A stretch of 53,971 nucleotides of DNA from Novosphingobium naphthalenivorans NBRC 102051. GTDB lineage: Bacteria > Pseudomonadota > Alphaproteobacteria > Sphingomonadales > Sphingomonadaceae. Below, in pieces: positions 28,995 through 35,301 of this stretch (the first letter of the stretch is position 1; each line of letters begins with the position of its first letter). A program made the position numbers and the translations under genes. Under the pieces are notes generated by a model. That model made no database searches. It saw nothing but the letters and a program-made list of their open reading frames with translations, and was not told the DNA's origin. The stretch spans positions 1 to 53,971 of the forward strand of contig NZ_BCTX01000033.1 in assembly GCF_001590985.1 (NCBI RefSeq), in the 5' to 3' direction.

Positions 28995-29315
28995 TCAGCC
29001 AAATGACTTGCCGCATGAGCAGCTGTTCGATGCGTTAGGGTTGTCGAAAGTGAAGCCCGAGCCTTCGAGCGCGACCACGAAATCAATCGTGGTGCCCGCC
29101 AGCAGCGGCTGGCTGTCAGGATCGATGAAGATCGAAACCCCGCCGCTGCTCACCACCGCGTCCGCGTCGTCGGGCGTGCCGACAAGGCCCATCATGTACT
29201 TGTAGCCGGCGCATCCGCCTGCCTCGACCTGGATGCGCAGACCGGCGGGCGATGCTTCCGCCTTGTCGATGGCGCTGCGGACTGCGTGAACGGCACTGTC
29301 AGTCAGGACGATCAT
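28995..29315 (-). CDS. iscA: IscA-like A-type FeS carrier (Nif-IscA)
   Basis: 106-residue A-type carrier with the three conserved cysteines, one in VEAGGCAGYKYMMGL and two in the C-terminal SNSCSCGKSFG. It is the first gene of the nifUSV-fixABCX unit, 43 bp downstream of a near-perfect sigma-54 promoter. A-type carriers pass FeS clusters from NifU to apo-targets and help under high O2. Confidence 0.92.
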   Translation of the reverse strand: MIVLTDSAVHAVRSAIDKAEASPAGLRIQVEAGGCAGYKYMMGLVGTPDDADAVVSSGGVSIFIDPDSQPLLAGTTIDFVVALEGSGFTFDNPNASNSCSCGKSFG

Positions 29316-29357
29316 GGCGCTGCTCCTGGCATATCTTGTTTTGGTGGAAGCTTGTGC

Positions 29358-29373
29358 AGCAAGCAGCGTGCCA
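29358..29373 (-). promoter_or_regulatory. Sigma-54 promoter for iscA-nifUSV...fixABCX
   Basis: Read on the minus strand: TGGCACGCTGCTTGCT, that is TGGCACG-N4-TTGCT, matching the -24/-12 consensus at all key bases. It lies about 43 bp before the IscA-like start. Confidence 0.9.
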
Positions 29374-29415
29374 AGTTCGGAAATGGCAGGATTCCCGAGT
29401 GTGCGCGCCGTTACG

Positions 29416-29431
29416 TGTCAGCTTTGTCACA
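29416..29431. promoter_or_regulatory. NifA upstream activator sequence (UAS 1)
   Basis: TGTCAGCTTTGTCACA is TGT-N10-ACA. Its centre is 52 bp from the GG of the minus promoter and 85 bp from the GG of the plus promoter. Confidence 0.85.
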
Positions 29432-29448
29432 AACGTCCGGCGGCATTT

Positions 29449-29464
29449 TGTTGCAATGCACACA
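29449..29464. promoter_or_regulatory. NifA upstream activator sequence (UAS 2)
   Basis: TGTTGCAATGCACACA is TGT-N10-ACA. It is centred 33 bp from UAS 1, and 52 bp from the plus promoter GG, a mirror of the UAS 1 arrangement. Confidence 0.85.
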
Positions 29465-29506
29465 ATGACGGGCGCGCAATCGCGACAAAGCCTCCCCAGG
29501 ACAAAA

Positions 29507-29522
29507 CGGCCCGGTTCTTGCG
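29507..29522 (+). promoter_or_regulatory. Sigma-54 promoter for the 202-aa unknown gene
   Basis: CGGCCCGGTTCTTGCG fits TGGCACG-N4-TTGCA with GG and GC at the right spacing and three substitutions at less critical bases. It lies 35 bp before the ATG at 29557. Confidence 0.75.
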
Positions 29523-29556
29523 TGGCACGCGAGCGCATCACCAGCAGGAGACAATC

Positions 29557-30165
29557 ATGTCCACACTTGCCGCCACCGCACTCGAAGATACCGCCTTCGG
29601 GACACTTGCCAGCCAGCACCGTCTGCTCAACGCCGTGCTCAAGGAACCGCTGCCCAAGGCCGGAACTTTCGGCTTCCGGGGCGACATCGCCCTCGCCTTT
29701 CAGGATCAGGTCGCCGACGAAGCCCGTCCGCCGGCCTATTCGATCGAACAGATTCTCGCAGTCGCCGATGCTGCCACCGGCAAGATCCCGGTGCTGGCGG
29801 GCTATCTCCACAACTTCGCCTGGCTCAAGGACGCCGGCGAAGTGCTGGCCGACTTCCTCGTGCCCGAAGGCACTTATGTCTTCTTCGTCAACAACATCGA
29901 CTTCCTGAAGAAGTACACGGTCGCCCTGCCCGGCGGCGTGACCGCGAAGATCCTGCCACTCGATGAATCGACGGTGTGGAAGGAAACGCTCGAACTCGCC
30001 GACATCGACAAGAACGACGTGAAGAAGATGAGCGGCGCCCAAAAGCTCGAATACGTGCTCAACACGCTGACCGAAACGGCGATGCCCTTCCCCGAGATCA
30101 GCTACGAGGATGGCGTCGCGACGATGGAACCGGTGCGCAACCGTAACGAGAACCGCCCGGTCTGA
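29557..30165 (+). CDS. Unknown NifA-regulated cytosolic protein, 202 aa
   Basis: I do not recognise this protein. It begins MSTLAATALEDTAFGTLASQ with AGGAGA 6 bp upstream. The longer frame from 29314 overlaps the control region and is rejected. It has no cysteine, signal peptide or membrane segment, so it is soluble and unlikely to hold FeS clusters. It is acidic in the second half (ETLELADIDKNDVKKMSG) and has possible alpha/beta character (LVPEGTYVFFVNNIDFLKK). It has its own sigma-54 promoter and shares two NifA sites with the nifU operon, so it should be made only during nitrogen fixation. A GC hairpin follows it. Its role is open. Confidence 0.85.
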   Translation: MSTLAATALEDTAFGTLASQHRLLNAVLKEPLPKAGTFGFRGDIALAFQDQVADEARPPAYSIEQILAVADAATGKIPVLAGYLHNFAWLKDAGEVLADFLVPEGTYVFFVNNIDFLKKYTVALPGGVTAKILPLDESTVWKETLELADIDKNDVKKMSGAQKLEYVLNTLTETAMPFPEISYEDGVATMEPVRNRNENRPV

Positions 30166-30173
30166 TGGTCAAA

Positions 30174-30204
30174 GGGCGCGCCGCCCTATCCGAGTGGCGC
30201 GCCC
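30174..30204 (+). terminator. Probable terminator hairpin after the 202-aa gene
   Basis: GGGCGCGCC (30174-30182) pairs perfectly with GGCGCGCCC (30196-30204) around a 13-base loop, 8 bp after the stop codon. Only a weak T-rich tail (CTTTCT) follows, so termination may be partial. Confidence 0.5.
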
Positions 30205-30342
30205 GCAGCTTTCTGAAAGAACGCTCACATCGCCACCGCTGCGGGCCCGACAGATTTCGACCTGAATGAGCGGCGCTTATCGGCAAAGGGGGAAGGTTCG
30301 TCGAATGGCGGAATAGTCGGGGGAAGTGGACTTTGCACTTGT

Positions 30343-30741
30343 TCAATCTATGCAAATTCCGCTGCTTTTGTACCGCCCATTCTCAATGCTTGCAGCGCAC
30401 CCAAATCCCGTACTAGTTTCCCGGGCGCAACGCCCCGGCACCTCTAATCCTTTGCGAACTCGCCGACCAAACTCCACAAAATTGTCGTCGGTTTGGTCGG
30501 GCAAGCAGTCGCCAAGGCATTCCGAAGAACTCCTGCAGACTTTTCCGCCGTCTGCGTAAGGAAGTACGCAAGTCTGATTTCGCAAAAAACCAGCAACAAC
30601 TATTCGACCGCCCCGCGCGATGCATTGCTCTATTTCGTTTGGCGTGAGTTGCCTGCCCATATGATGTGCTTGGCTCGGTGTGTCCGCCATTGCCATAGTA
30701 GCGAAGCCTAAAGTCAGCAAAGATGAAACAACCAACCTCAT
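30343..30741 (-). CDS. Hypothetical secreted cysteine-rich protein, 132 aa
   Basis: The N-terminus MRLVVSSLLTLGFATMAMAD is a clear signal peptide, with cleavage expected after AMA. The mature part has eight cysteines (near 40, 58, 69, 75, 79, 104, 115 and 130), suggesting disulfides in the periplasm, and SSSECLGDCLPDQTDDNF reads like a small Cys-rich domain. No family is recognised. Base use here (lower GC than neighbours) and nearby repeats suggest insertion into the nif region. It has no visible NifA site, so a link to fixation is unsupported. Confidence 0.65.
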   Translation of the reverse strand: MRLVVSSLLTLGFATMAMADTPSQAHHMGRQLTPNEIEQCIARGGRIVVAGFLRNQTCVLPYADGGKVCRSSSECLGDCLPDQTDDNFVEFGRRVRKGLEVPGRCARETSTGFGCAASIENGRYKSSGICID

Positions 30742-30837
30742 TTGCGACAGCTATCACTTTTCAAGAATGACCGCTATGTCGGCGATTCTGGAACGGCATG
30801 TTTTAGGCCGGATTTGAGCCAAGCTGCCCTTCCCGAA

Positions 30838-30990
30838 CTTCGTCATCCCCGCGCAGGCGGGGATCCAGCGAGCACAGCGCTTCGAAGCCGGAATCGATCG
30901 CCAGATTTCCGCCACTTCGGGTTACGAACGCCGACATTTCCCTGATGGACACAGCGTGACTGAATTCCCGCCTGCGCGGGAATGAGGAAG
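30838..30990. repeat. Inverted-repeat element (short palindromic, about 150 bp)
   Basis: The left arm (30838-30868) has CGTCATCCCCGCGCAGGCGG and the right arm (30960-30990) has CCGCCTGCGCGGGAATGAGG. The 31-bp ends pair with four mismatches. The family equals the element at 53691-53904. It fills the gap between the Cys-rich gene and the Rieske gene, where I see nothing else coding. Confidence 0.8.
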
Positions 30991-31040
30991 GGAGGGGTAG
31001 CGACTGGGAAGCAAGCCCGATACAGCCCCATCCATCAACC

Positions 31041-31451
31041 CTACTCCGCCCCTTGCCCGCTGTCGAAATCGTCGTCCTCGACAAGCGCGACGCCGGAAAG
31101 GCAGATGTCGCCCTCGCTGTCGATCTCAACGTCGATCGCCGTGAGCCGCTGGCCCAGGCACGGGCCCTGGACGCATTCCCCGCTGCCCAGATCGAACAGC
31201 GCACCGTGCTTGCCGCACTGGATCCGCGTGCCCTCGCTGTCGAGGAACTCGCCGCGTTCCCAGTCGAGATGGGTATCCTGATGCGGGCAGCGGTTTTCGA
31301 ACGCGCGCACATTGCGGCCCCAGCGCAGGATGAAGATCGGCCAGGGCACGACATCGCCCTCGTCATTGCGGCGTGCCAGCACCATCGGAACGGCACGGCG
31401 ATTGGGGATGTCCTCCAGCCCGCAAACGGCGAACAGTTCGTCCGCCATCAT
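31041..31451 (-). CDS. Rieske [2Fe-2S] ferredoxin-like protein
   Basis: 136-residue Rieske protein. The cluster motif is complete: RCPHQDTHLDW (Cys-X-His) and QCGKHGALFDL (Cys-X2-His). It has no membrane anchor and an acidic tail (VEDDDFDSGQGAE), like soluble electron carriers. ATG is at 31451 (MMADELF). The open frame continues upstream, but that part belongs to the hemoglobin gene, whose stop overlaps this start by 4 bp. Being translationally coupled to nifQ and a hemoglobin, it may pass electrons to one of them; this is inference. Confidence 0.88.
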   Translation of the reverse strand: MMADELFAVCGLEDIPNRRAVPMVLARRNDEGDVVPWPIFILRWGRNVRAFENRCPHQDTHLDWERGEFLDSEGTRIQCGKHGALFDLGSGECVQGPCLGQRLTAIDVEIDSEGDICLSGVALVEDDDFDSGQGAE

Positions 31452-31840
31452 GCCGAAGCCCCCAGTGGACGCGTTTTCGGTGTAGGCAGCGGTAGCAGGC
31501 CCATCTTGAAGCTCTGCGTCATGTGCCGCGCCCGCTGCATGGCAGGGCCGGCAAGCTCCTCGGGCAGCTCTTCCTTCACGGCCTGCTCGAACGCCGCCAT
31601 CCAGCGGTCGAAATGAGCTTCCTCGACCGTGAGCTTGGTGTGATGGACATAAGGCGTGCCGCGCTTGTAGCGATCGGTGCCCAGCAGCGCGTGCGACCAG
31701 AAATCGGCGACGATGCCGTAATGCTCCTCGAAATCGTCGATCTCGGCCCGGAACATGGGCCCTAGCAGATCGTCTTCCAGAGAGAGGTCGTAGAAGCGGC
31801 GGACCATGGCCATGATCGCCGTTTCCGGGTCCTTCGTCAT
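31448..31840 (-). CDS. Group III truncated hemoglobin
   Basis: 130-residue truncated hemoglobin of group III. The alignment to Campylobacter Ctb-type globins is clear: FYDLSLEDDLLGPMF (A/B helices), ADFWSHALLGTDRYKRGTP (E helix, with Trp) and VHHTKLT carrying the proximal His (His67 most likely). It should bind O2 or NO in the cytosol. Lying between nifQ and a Rieske gene with 4-bp overlaps on both sides, it may scavenge O2 or NO to protect nitrogenase or the oxygen-labile NifA. The physiological role is inferred. Confidence 0.88.
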   Translation of the reverse strand: MTKDPETAIMAMVRRFYDLSLEDDLLGPMFRAEIDDFEEHYGIVADFWSHALLGTDRYKRGTPYVHHTKLTVEEAHFDRWMAAFEQAVKEELPEELAGPAMQRARHMTQSFKMGLLPLPTPKTRPLGASA

Positions 31841-32463
31841 AGATAAGCCTCCTGAGCTGCAACCGGCTTTCCATTGGCGATCCGGGCCAGCAGCGCTTCG
31901 CCGTCCTCGGCGCCGAAACAGGCTTCGAAATCGTCGCATTCGGAACATACCGGGGCGGAGCAGAGGCGGAACCCCTCCGACGTGCACATCATCCGGTAAA
32001 AGAACTTCTTCCATTTCATGTCCGCGCTGTTCTTCATCGCCAGGCGCGGGAAATGCTGCTGCATCAGCATCGAAAGCTCGGTGCGGTTGGCCAGCCCCAG
32101 ATCCTGCCAGAGGTGATTGGGACGCTGGCTGCGTCGCGCGATCAGCCGCGTCAGCAGGAGTTCGAAGACGGAAGCTTCCGCACAGTTCATCCAGAGGATG
32201 TCGCGCAGCGCCTGCTCTTCCTTGCCGACCATCGCTTCGCCCGCTTCGGGCAGGCTCACATGCGGGAAAACCAGGCGGCACAGCTCACTGAGTTCCTCGC
32301 CATCAAGCCCGATGGCATCGGCCAGCGTGCTCCCCTCGCATTCGGCTTCGAACAGCGACAAGGCCAGGATGGAGGAAGTGATGTGAACGTCGAACGCCGG
32401 AACACTGGCGTTCCCGCCCTGCCAGAGAAGCTCTGCATAGATCGTTTCAGCCCGCCCCATCAT
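31837..32463 (-). CDS. nifQ: NifQ, molybdenum donor for FeMo-co
   Basis: 208-residue NifQ. The C-terminal signature is present: MKWKKFFYRMMC followed by CSAPVCSECDDFEAC, giving C-X4-C-X2-C-X5-C. This holds the Mo-Fe-S cluster passed to NifEN/NifH. The N-terminal helical part is normal. Two adjacent ATG codons (32463 and 32460) follow GAGGAG, and either may be used. The stop overlaps the hemoglobin start. A 90-bp gap to fdxB holds no UAS that I can see. Confidence 0.93.
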   Translation of the reverse strand: MMGRAETIYAELLWQGGNASVPAFDVHITSSILALSLFEAECEGSTLADAIGLDGEELSELCRLVFPHVSLPEAGEAMVGKEEQALRDILWMNCAEASVFELLLTRLIARRSQRPNHLWQDLGLANRTELSMLMQQHFPRLAMKNSADMKWKKFFYRMMCTSEGFRLCSAPVCSECDDFEACFGAEDGEALLARIANGKPVAAQEAYL

Positions 32464-32552
32464 CGTGCTCCTCGTCACAGCATGTTGTCACATCATAGTG
32501 CGCCTTTCAGGTTCCTCTCCGATAGCTTCGCTGCCCGCGTTTTCTTGTTTTT

Positions 32553-32846
32553 TCAGGCCGCCAGCGCGTGAGTCTGGCAATTGGTCGGGCAGACGCGTGC
32601 GCAGGCGCCGCAGCCGATGCAGGCATCGGCATCGTTCATCGCCATCACGCGCTTTTCGATGTCTTCATCATCGTCGTCATCATCGAGATCGACGATGTCA
32701 CCATCCTCGTTCAGGCCTTTCAGCGTCATGACGTCGCGGCCGCAGACCTTGAAGCAGCGCCCGCAGCCGATGCAGGTCTCCGGGTCGATCGAGACGAGGT
32801 AGTCGGGCTTCCAGTCGCGCCCGCCGCGGGTGAGGAACGCACTCAT
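32553..32846 (-). CDS. fdxB: FdxB, nif-specific ferredoxin III
   Basis: 97-residue 2[4Fe-4S] ferredoxin. Cluster motifs are CIGCGRCFKVC (Cys25-35) and CIGCGACARVCPTNC (Cys76-90), separated by an Asp-rich linker of eight acidic residues (DLDDDDDDED). FdxB sits with NifEN/NifX operons and probably serves FeMo-co assembly. It overlaps the DUF683 gene by 4 bp. Confidence 0.94.
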   Translation of the reverse strand: MSAFLTRGGRDWKPDYLVSIDPETCIGCGRCFKVCGRDVMTLKGLNEDGDIVDLDDDDDDEDIEKRVMAMNDADACIGCGACARVCPTNCQTHALAA

Positions 32847-33046
32847 GCCGCAGCCTCCAGCGCCTTGAGCTCGGCGCGCTTGGCTTCGAGCATGGCATAG
32901 CTGTCACGCACGCGTTCGGCGGTAGCCATCACGTTCTCCACGCCCACGGGCAGTTCCTCCGACAGGTCATGCAGGTCCATCTTCGCCTGCATCGCCTTGG
33001 CCGAAAGCTTCTTCACTTCGGCCTTCAGAGTCTCGACATCGGACAT
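32843..33046 (-). CDS. Small nif-linked protein (DUF683/CCE_0567 family)
   Basis: 67-residue all-helical protein. EVKKLSAKAMQAKMDLHDLS and LPVGVENVMATAERV are family segments. A family member in a diazotrophic cyanobacterium is a metal-binding helical bundle. In nif clusters it regularly follows the DUF269 gene and precedes fdxB, as here. The function is not settled. Confidence 0.88.
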   Translation of the reverse strand: MSDVETLKAEVKKLSAKAMQAKMDLHDLSEELPVGVENVMATAERVRDSYAMLEAKRAELKALEAAA

Positions 33047-33060
33047 CTGGAAAATCTCCC

Positions 33061-33519
33061 TCAGTAGTCGGCGACCGCCGGGAATTTCTCGATCATCTCG
33101 ACCGCCTGCCCGATCAGCTTCTCCGCCTCGGCATTGAGCTTTTCGAGGCTGTCGAAACCGAAGCGATGCGCGTCGCGCAGCTGCTTGTTGAGCACGATCA
33201 GGCGCCCGGCGATCAGCACCATGCGGCCGAAGCCTTCATGGCTCATCTTCATCATCGGCTGGACCATGCGCTTGGTCCGCCGCTCGATTTCCAGGCACAT
33301 CGCGCCATAGAACAGTTCGAGGCGCCACAGCGTGTCGGGATCAGGATCGCCGATGATCGGGATCGCGCGGCGCCTTTCCTTGTCCATGATATAGGGTTCG
33401 AGCAGCTGGTAGTCGCTCTTGCGTTCCCAGTGGCCATGCGTGTCCTGCGCGCGGATCTGGCGCACCAGCGCGGCGGCGAAGCCTTCGACGACTGGAGTTT
33501 CAACGACAGCTTCAGTCAT
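33061..33519 (-). CDS. NifX-associated protein (DUF269)
   Basis: 152-residue DUF269 protein. [20 protein letters not shown] and [20 protein letters not shown] are family segments. Always coded beside nifX, it probably helps carry FeMo-co precursor, but its role is unproven. I chose ATG at 33519 ([12 protein letters not shown]). A codon at 33546 would overlap nifX further. The nifX stop precedes the ATG by about 2 bp. Confidence 0.92.
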   Translation of the reverse strand: MTEAVVETPVVEGFAAALVRQIRAQDTHGHWERKSDYQLLEPYIMDKERRRAIPIIGDPDPDTLWRLELFYGAMCLEIERRTKRMVQPMMKMSHEGFGRMVLIAGRLIVLNKQLRDAHRFGFDSLEKLNAEAEKLIGQAVEMIEKFPAVADY

Positions 33520-33520
33520 C

Positions 33521-33925
33521 TCAGGCTTCCTCTTCTTCGAAATCAAATGAGCGCTCGCCGCCCTTCGCCATAACCTTGCGCAGCCACGGCGGCGGCGTGC
33601 CGTTGAGCACCTGGCGCAACTTTTCGAGCATACCTTCGATCGGTTCCGGCTCGGGCACCTTCATCGGGTGGATGTTCTGCGCAACGACACGCGCCGCCCC
33701 CGAACCGCCGATCGCGGCCACGACAAGGATCGAGACACCCTTGAGCGCATCCAGCTTGGGCGCCAGCTTGTCCTCGTCCCCGTCTTCCTTGAGATCGCCG
33801 GTGAAGGCTTCGACGCGGTCGAGCGACCAGCCCTCGGGGGTCAGATCGTAGATCGCGATATTCTTCGCCCATCCAAAGTGGGCATCGATCCGTTCCAGGT
33901 CCTGCGTGGCAAAGGCGACTTTCAT
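33521..33925 (-). CDS. nifX: NifX FeMo-co/NifB-co carrier
   Basis: 134-residue NifX/NafY-type carrier. The NifX core is [20 protein letters not shown] and [20 protein letters not shown], with [20 protein letters not shown]. It carries NifB-co or VK-cluster between NifB and NifEN. The C-terminal end is acidic (FDFEEEEA). It overlaps nifN by 4 bp. Confidence 0.94.
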   Translation of the reverse strand: MKVAFATQDLERIDAHFGWAKNIAIYDLTPEGWSLDRVEAFTGDLKEDGDEDKLAPKLDALKGVSILVVAAIGGSGAARVVAQNIHPMKVPEPEPIEGMLEKLRQVLNGTPPPWLRKVMAKGGERSFDFEEEEA

Positions 33926-35301
33926 GGGACAAGCTCCTTTTCGGGCTCTTGGGAAACGGCGGGCGCCACCGGCCAGGCATCACGCCAGTCATCCGGCTGC
34001 GGCTCGTGATGGCGGTGCATCAGCATGTTGCCGATGGCGAAGATCAGATCCCGCGTGCCGCGATAGCCGACGGTCACGAGGTGCCCCGCGCCCAGCGTGT
34101 CGAACATCGGGATGCCGATGCGGAAATGCGGGATATGCAGCCGTTCGGCCGCCTGACGGCCATGGCTGTGCGTCAGCAGGATATCGGCCTCTGCCGCCCC
34201 TGCCTCCAGATCCTCAAGATCGCCGATCATCACGCTTTCGCACGGCAGCTTCGCCAGAATCGGAGAAGTCGTGGTGGTGATGGCGGACGAAATCAGCGCG
34301 CCCATCTCCGTCAGCGTCGAGACCAGCGCGTAGAGCAGATCCGGCTCGGCCCCGATCGCGAAGTGCCGGCCGCCGATGTGGAAATGCCCGTCGAGCATGG
34401 CATCGACCAGCTGGCCGCGCTGGCGGCGGTACTTGCGCGGCACCGGCTGGCCCGAAATCTCGCTGAGGAACAGCATCAGTTCATCGCAGGCGGCAAGGCC
34501 CGTGAGGCGCTCGAACAGACGATAGGGGACACTACTGCGTCGTTCGAGCGCCTCTGCTGGGGACCGCATTTGTTCGCCGACCGCAAGGGTCCAGCCTGCG
34601 TGGCCCAGCGCGCGGACCTCCTCACATCCGGCGCCGCCCAGCGTCGTCGGGGTGAAATCTTCGGGAATATGGCCATCGAGCGAGCCGGACAGATCCGGCA
34701 CGAACGTGGGCTCCAGCCCGAATGCCTCGATAATGTCGCGCAATTCGTCGAGATCGCCCGGCGTCAGGTGGCAACCGGGCAGGACATTGACGCGCTTCAT
34801 GTCGCGCTTGGCCACTGTCGCTTCCGGCACGACCTCCTCGATCATCGCGGTGACGGCCTTCGACCAGCCATCCTCGAACGCGCCGGTGAAGTCCGGTGTC
34901 GAACACTGGACAATCGCGACATTGTCGAGTTCGGGATGGCGCTGGCGGATCGTGGCCACGAAGCCCTTGAGGTCATCCCCCTTCACTTCGGTGACCCCGG
35001 TCGAGCAGATGCCGATGATCTCGGGCTTGGTGCGCTTGACGATGTTGAGCACCGCCTGCTCGACATTCTCGAAGCCGCCCAGCACCGTCGCCACTTCGGA
35101 CATAGCCGTCGTCTGCAGCGGGATCGCTTCGCGGAAGTGGCGCACGAAGAGCACGAGACCGAAACTGGTGCAGCCCTGCGAGCCGTGCAGCAGCGGCATG
35201 GCTCCGCGCATGCCCATGAAGGCCAGCGCGCCGCCGATCGGCTGGCTCATCTTGAGCGGGTTGACGGTGCAGGCCTTGGGGTTCTTGACCAGTTGCGCCA
35301 T
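33922..35301 (-). CDS. nifN: NifN, FeMo-co assembly scaffold beta subunit
   Basis: 459-residue NifK homolog. The opening CTVNPLKMSQPIGGALAFMG and HGSQGCTSFGLVLFVRHFRE hold the cluster cysteines. GICSTGVTEVKGDDLKGFVA and FTPTTLGGAGCEEVRALGHA are family segments. NifN pairs with NifE to mature NifB-co. The ATG at 35301 (MAQLVKNPKA) shares one base with the nifE stop. The open frame running to 35622 lies in nifE and is discarded. Confidence 0.95.
   Translation of the reverse strand: MAQLVKNPKACTVNPLKMSQPIGGALAFMGMRGAMPLLHGSQGCTSFGLVLFVRHFREAIPLQTTAMSEVATVLGGFENVEQAVLNIVKRTKPEIIGICSTGVTEVKGDDLKGFVATIRQRHPELDNVAIVQCSTPDFTGAFEDGWSKAVTAMIEEVVPEATVAKRDMKRVNVLPGCHLTPGDLDELRDIIEAFGLEPTFVPDLSGSLDGHIPEDFTPTTLGGAGCEEVRALGHAGWTLAVGEQMRSPAEALERRSSVPYRLFERLTGLAACDELMLFLSEISGQPVPRKYRRQRGQLVDAMLDGHFHIGGRHFAIGAEPDLLYALVSTLTEMGALISSAITTTTSPILAKLPCESVMIGDLEDLEAGAAEADILLTHSHGRQAAERLHIPHFRIGIPMFDTLGAGHLVTVGYRGTRDLIFAIGNMLMHRHHEPQPDDWRDAWPVAPAVSQEPEKELVP

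Noticed and set aside
29528..29543. Second possible sigma-54 element (TGGCACG at 29524) before the 202-aa gene
   Set aside because: The downstream GC is one base too near the GG, and the -12 half does not match. The element at 29507 fits better.
30166..31040. CRISPR-like repeats
   Set aside because: Only two inverted arms, no regular spacing and no cas gene.
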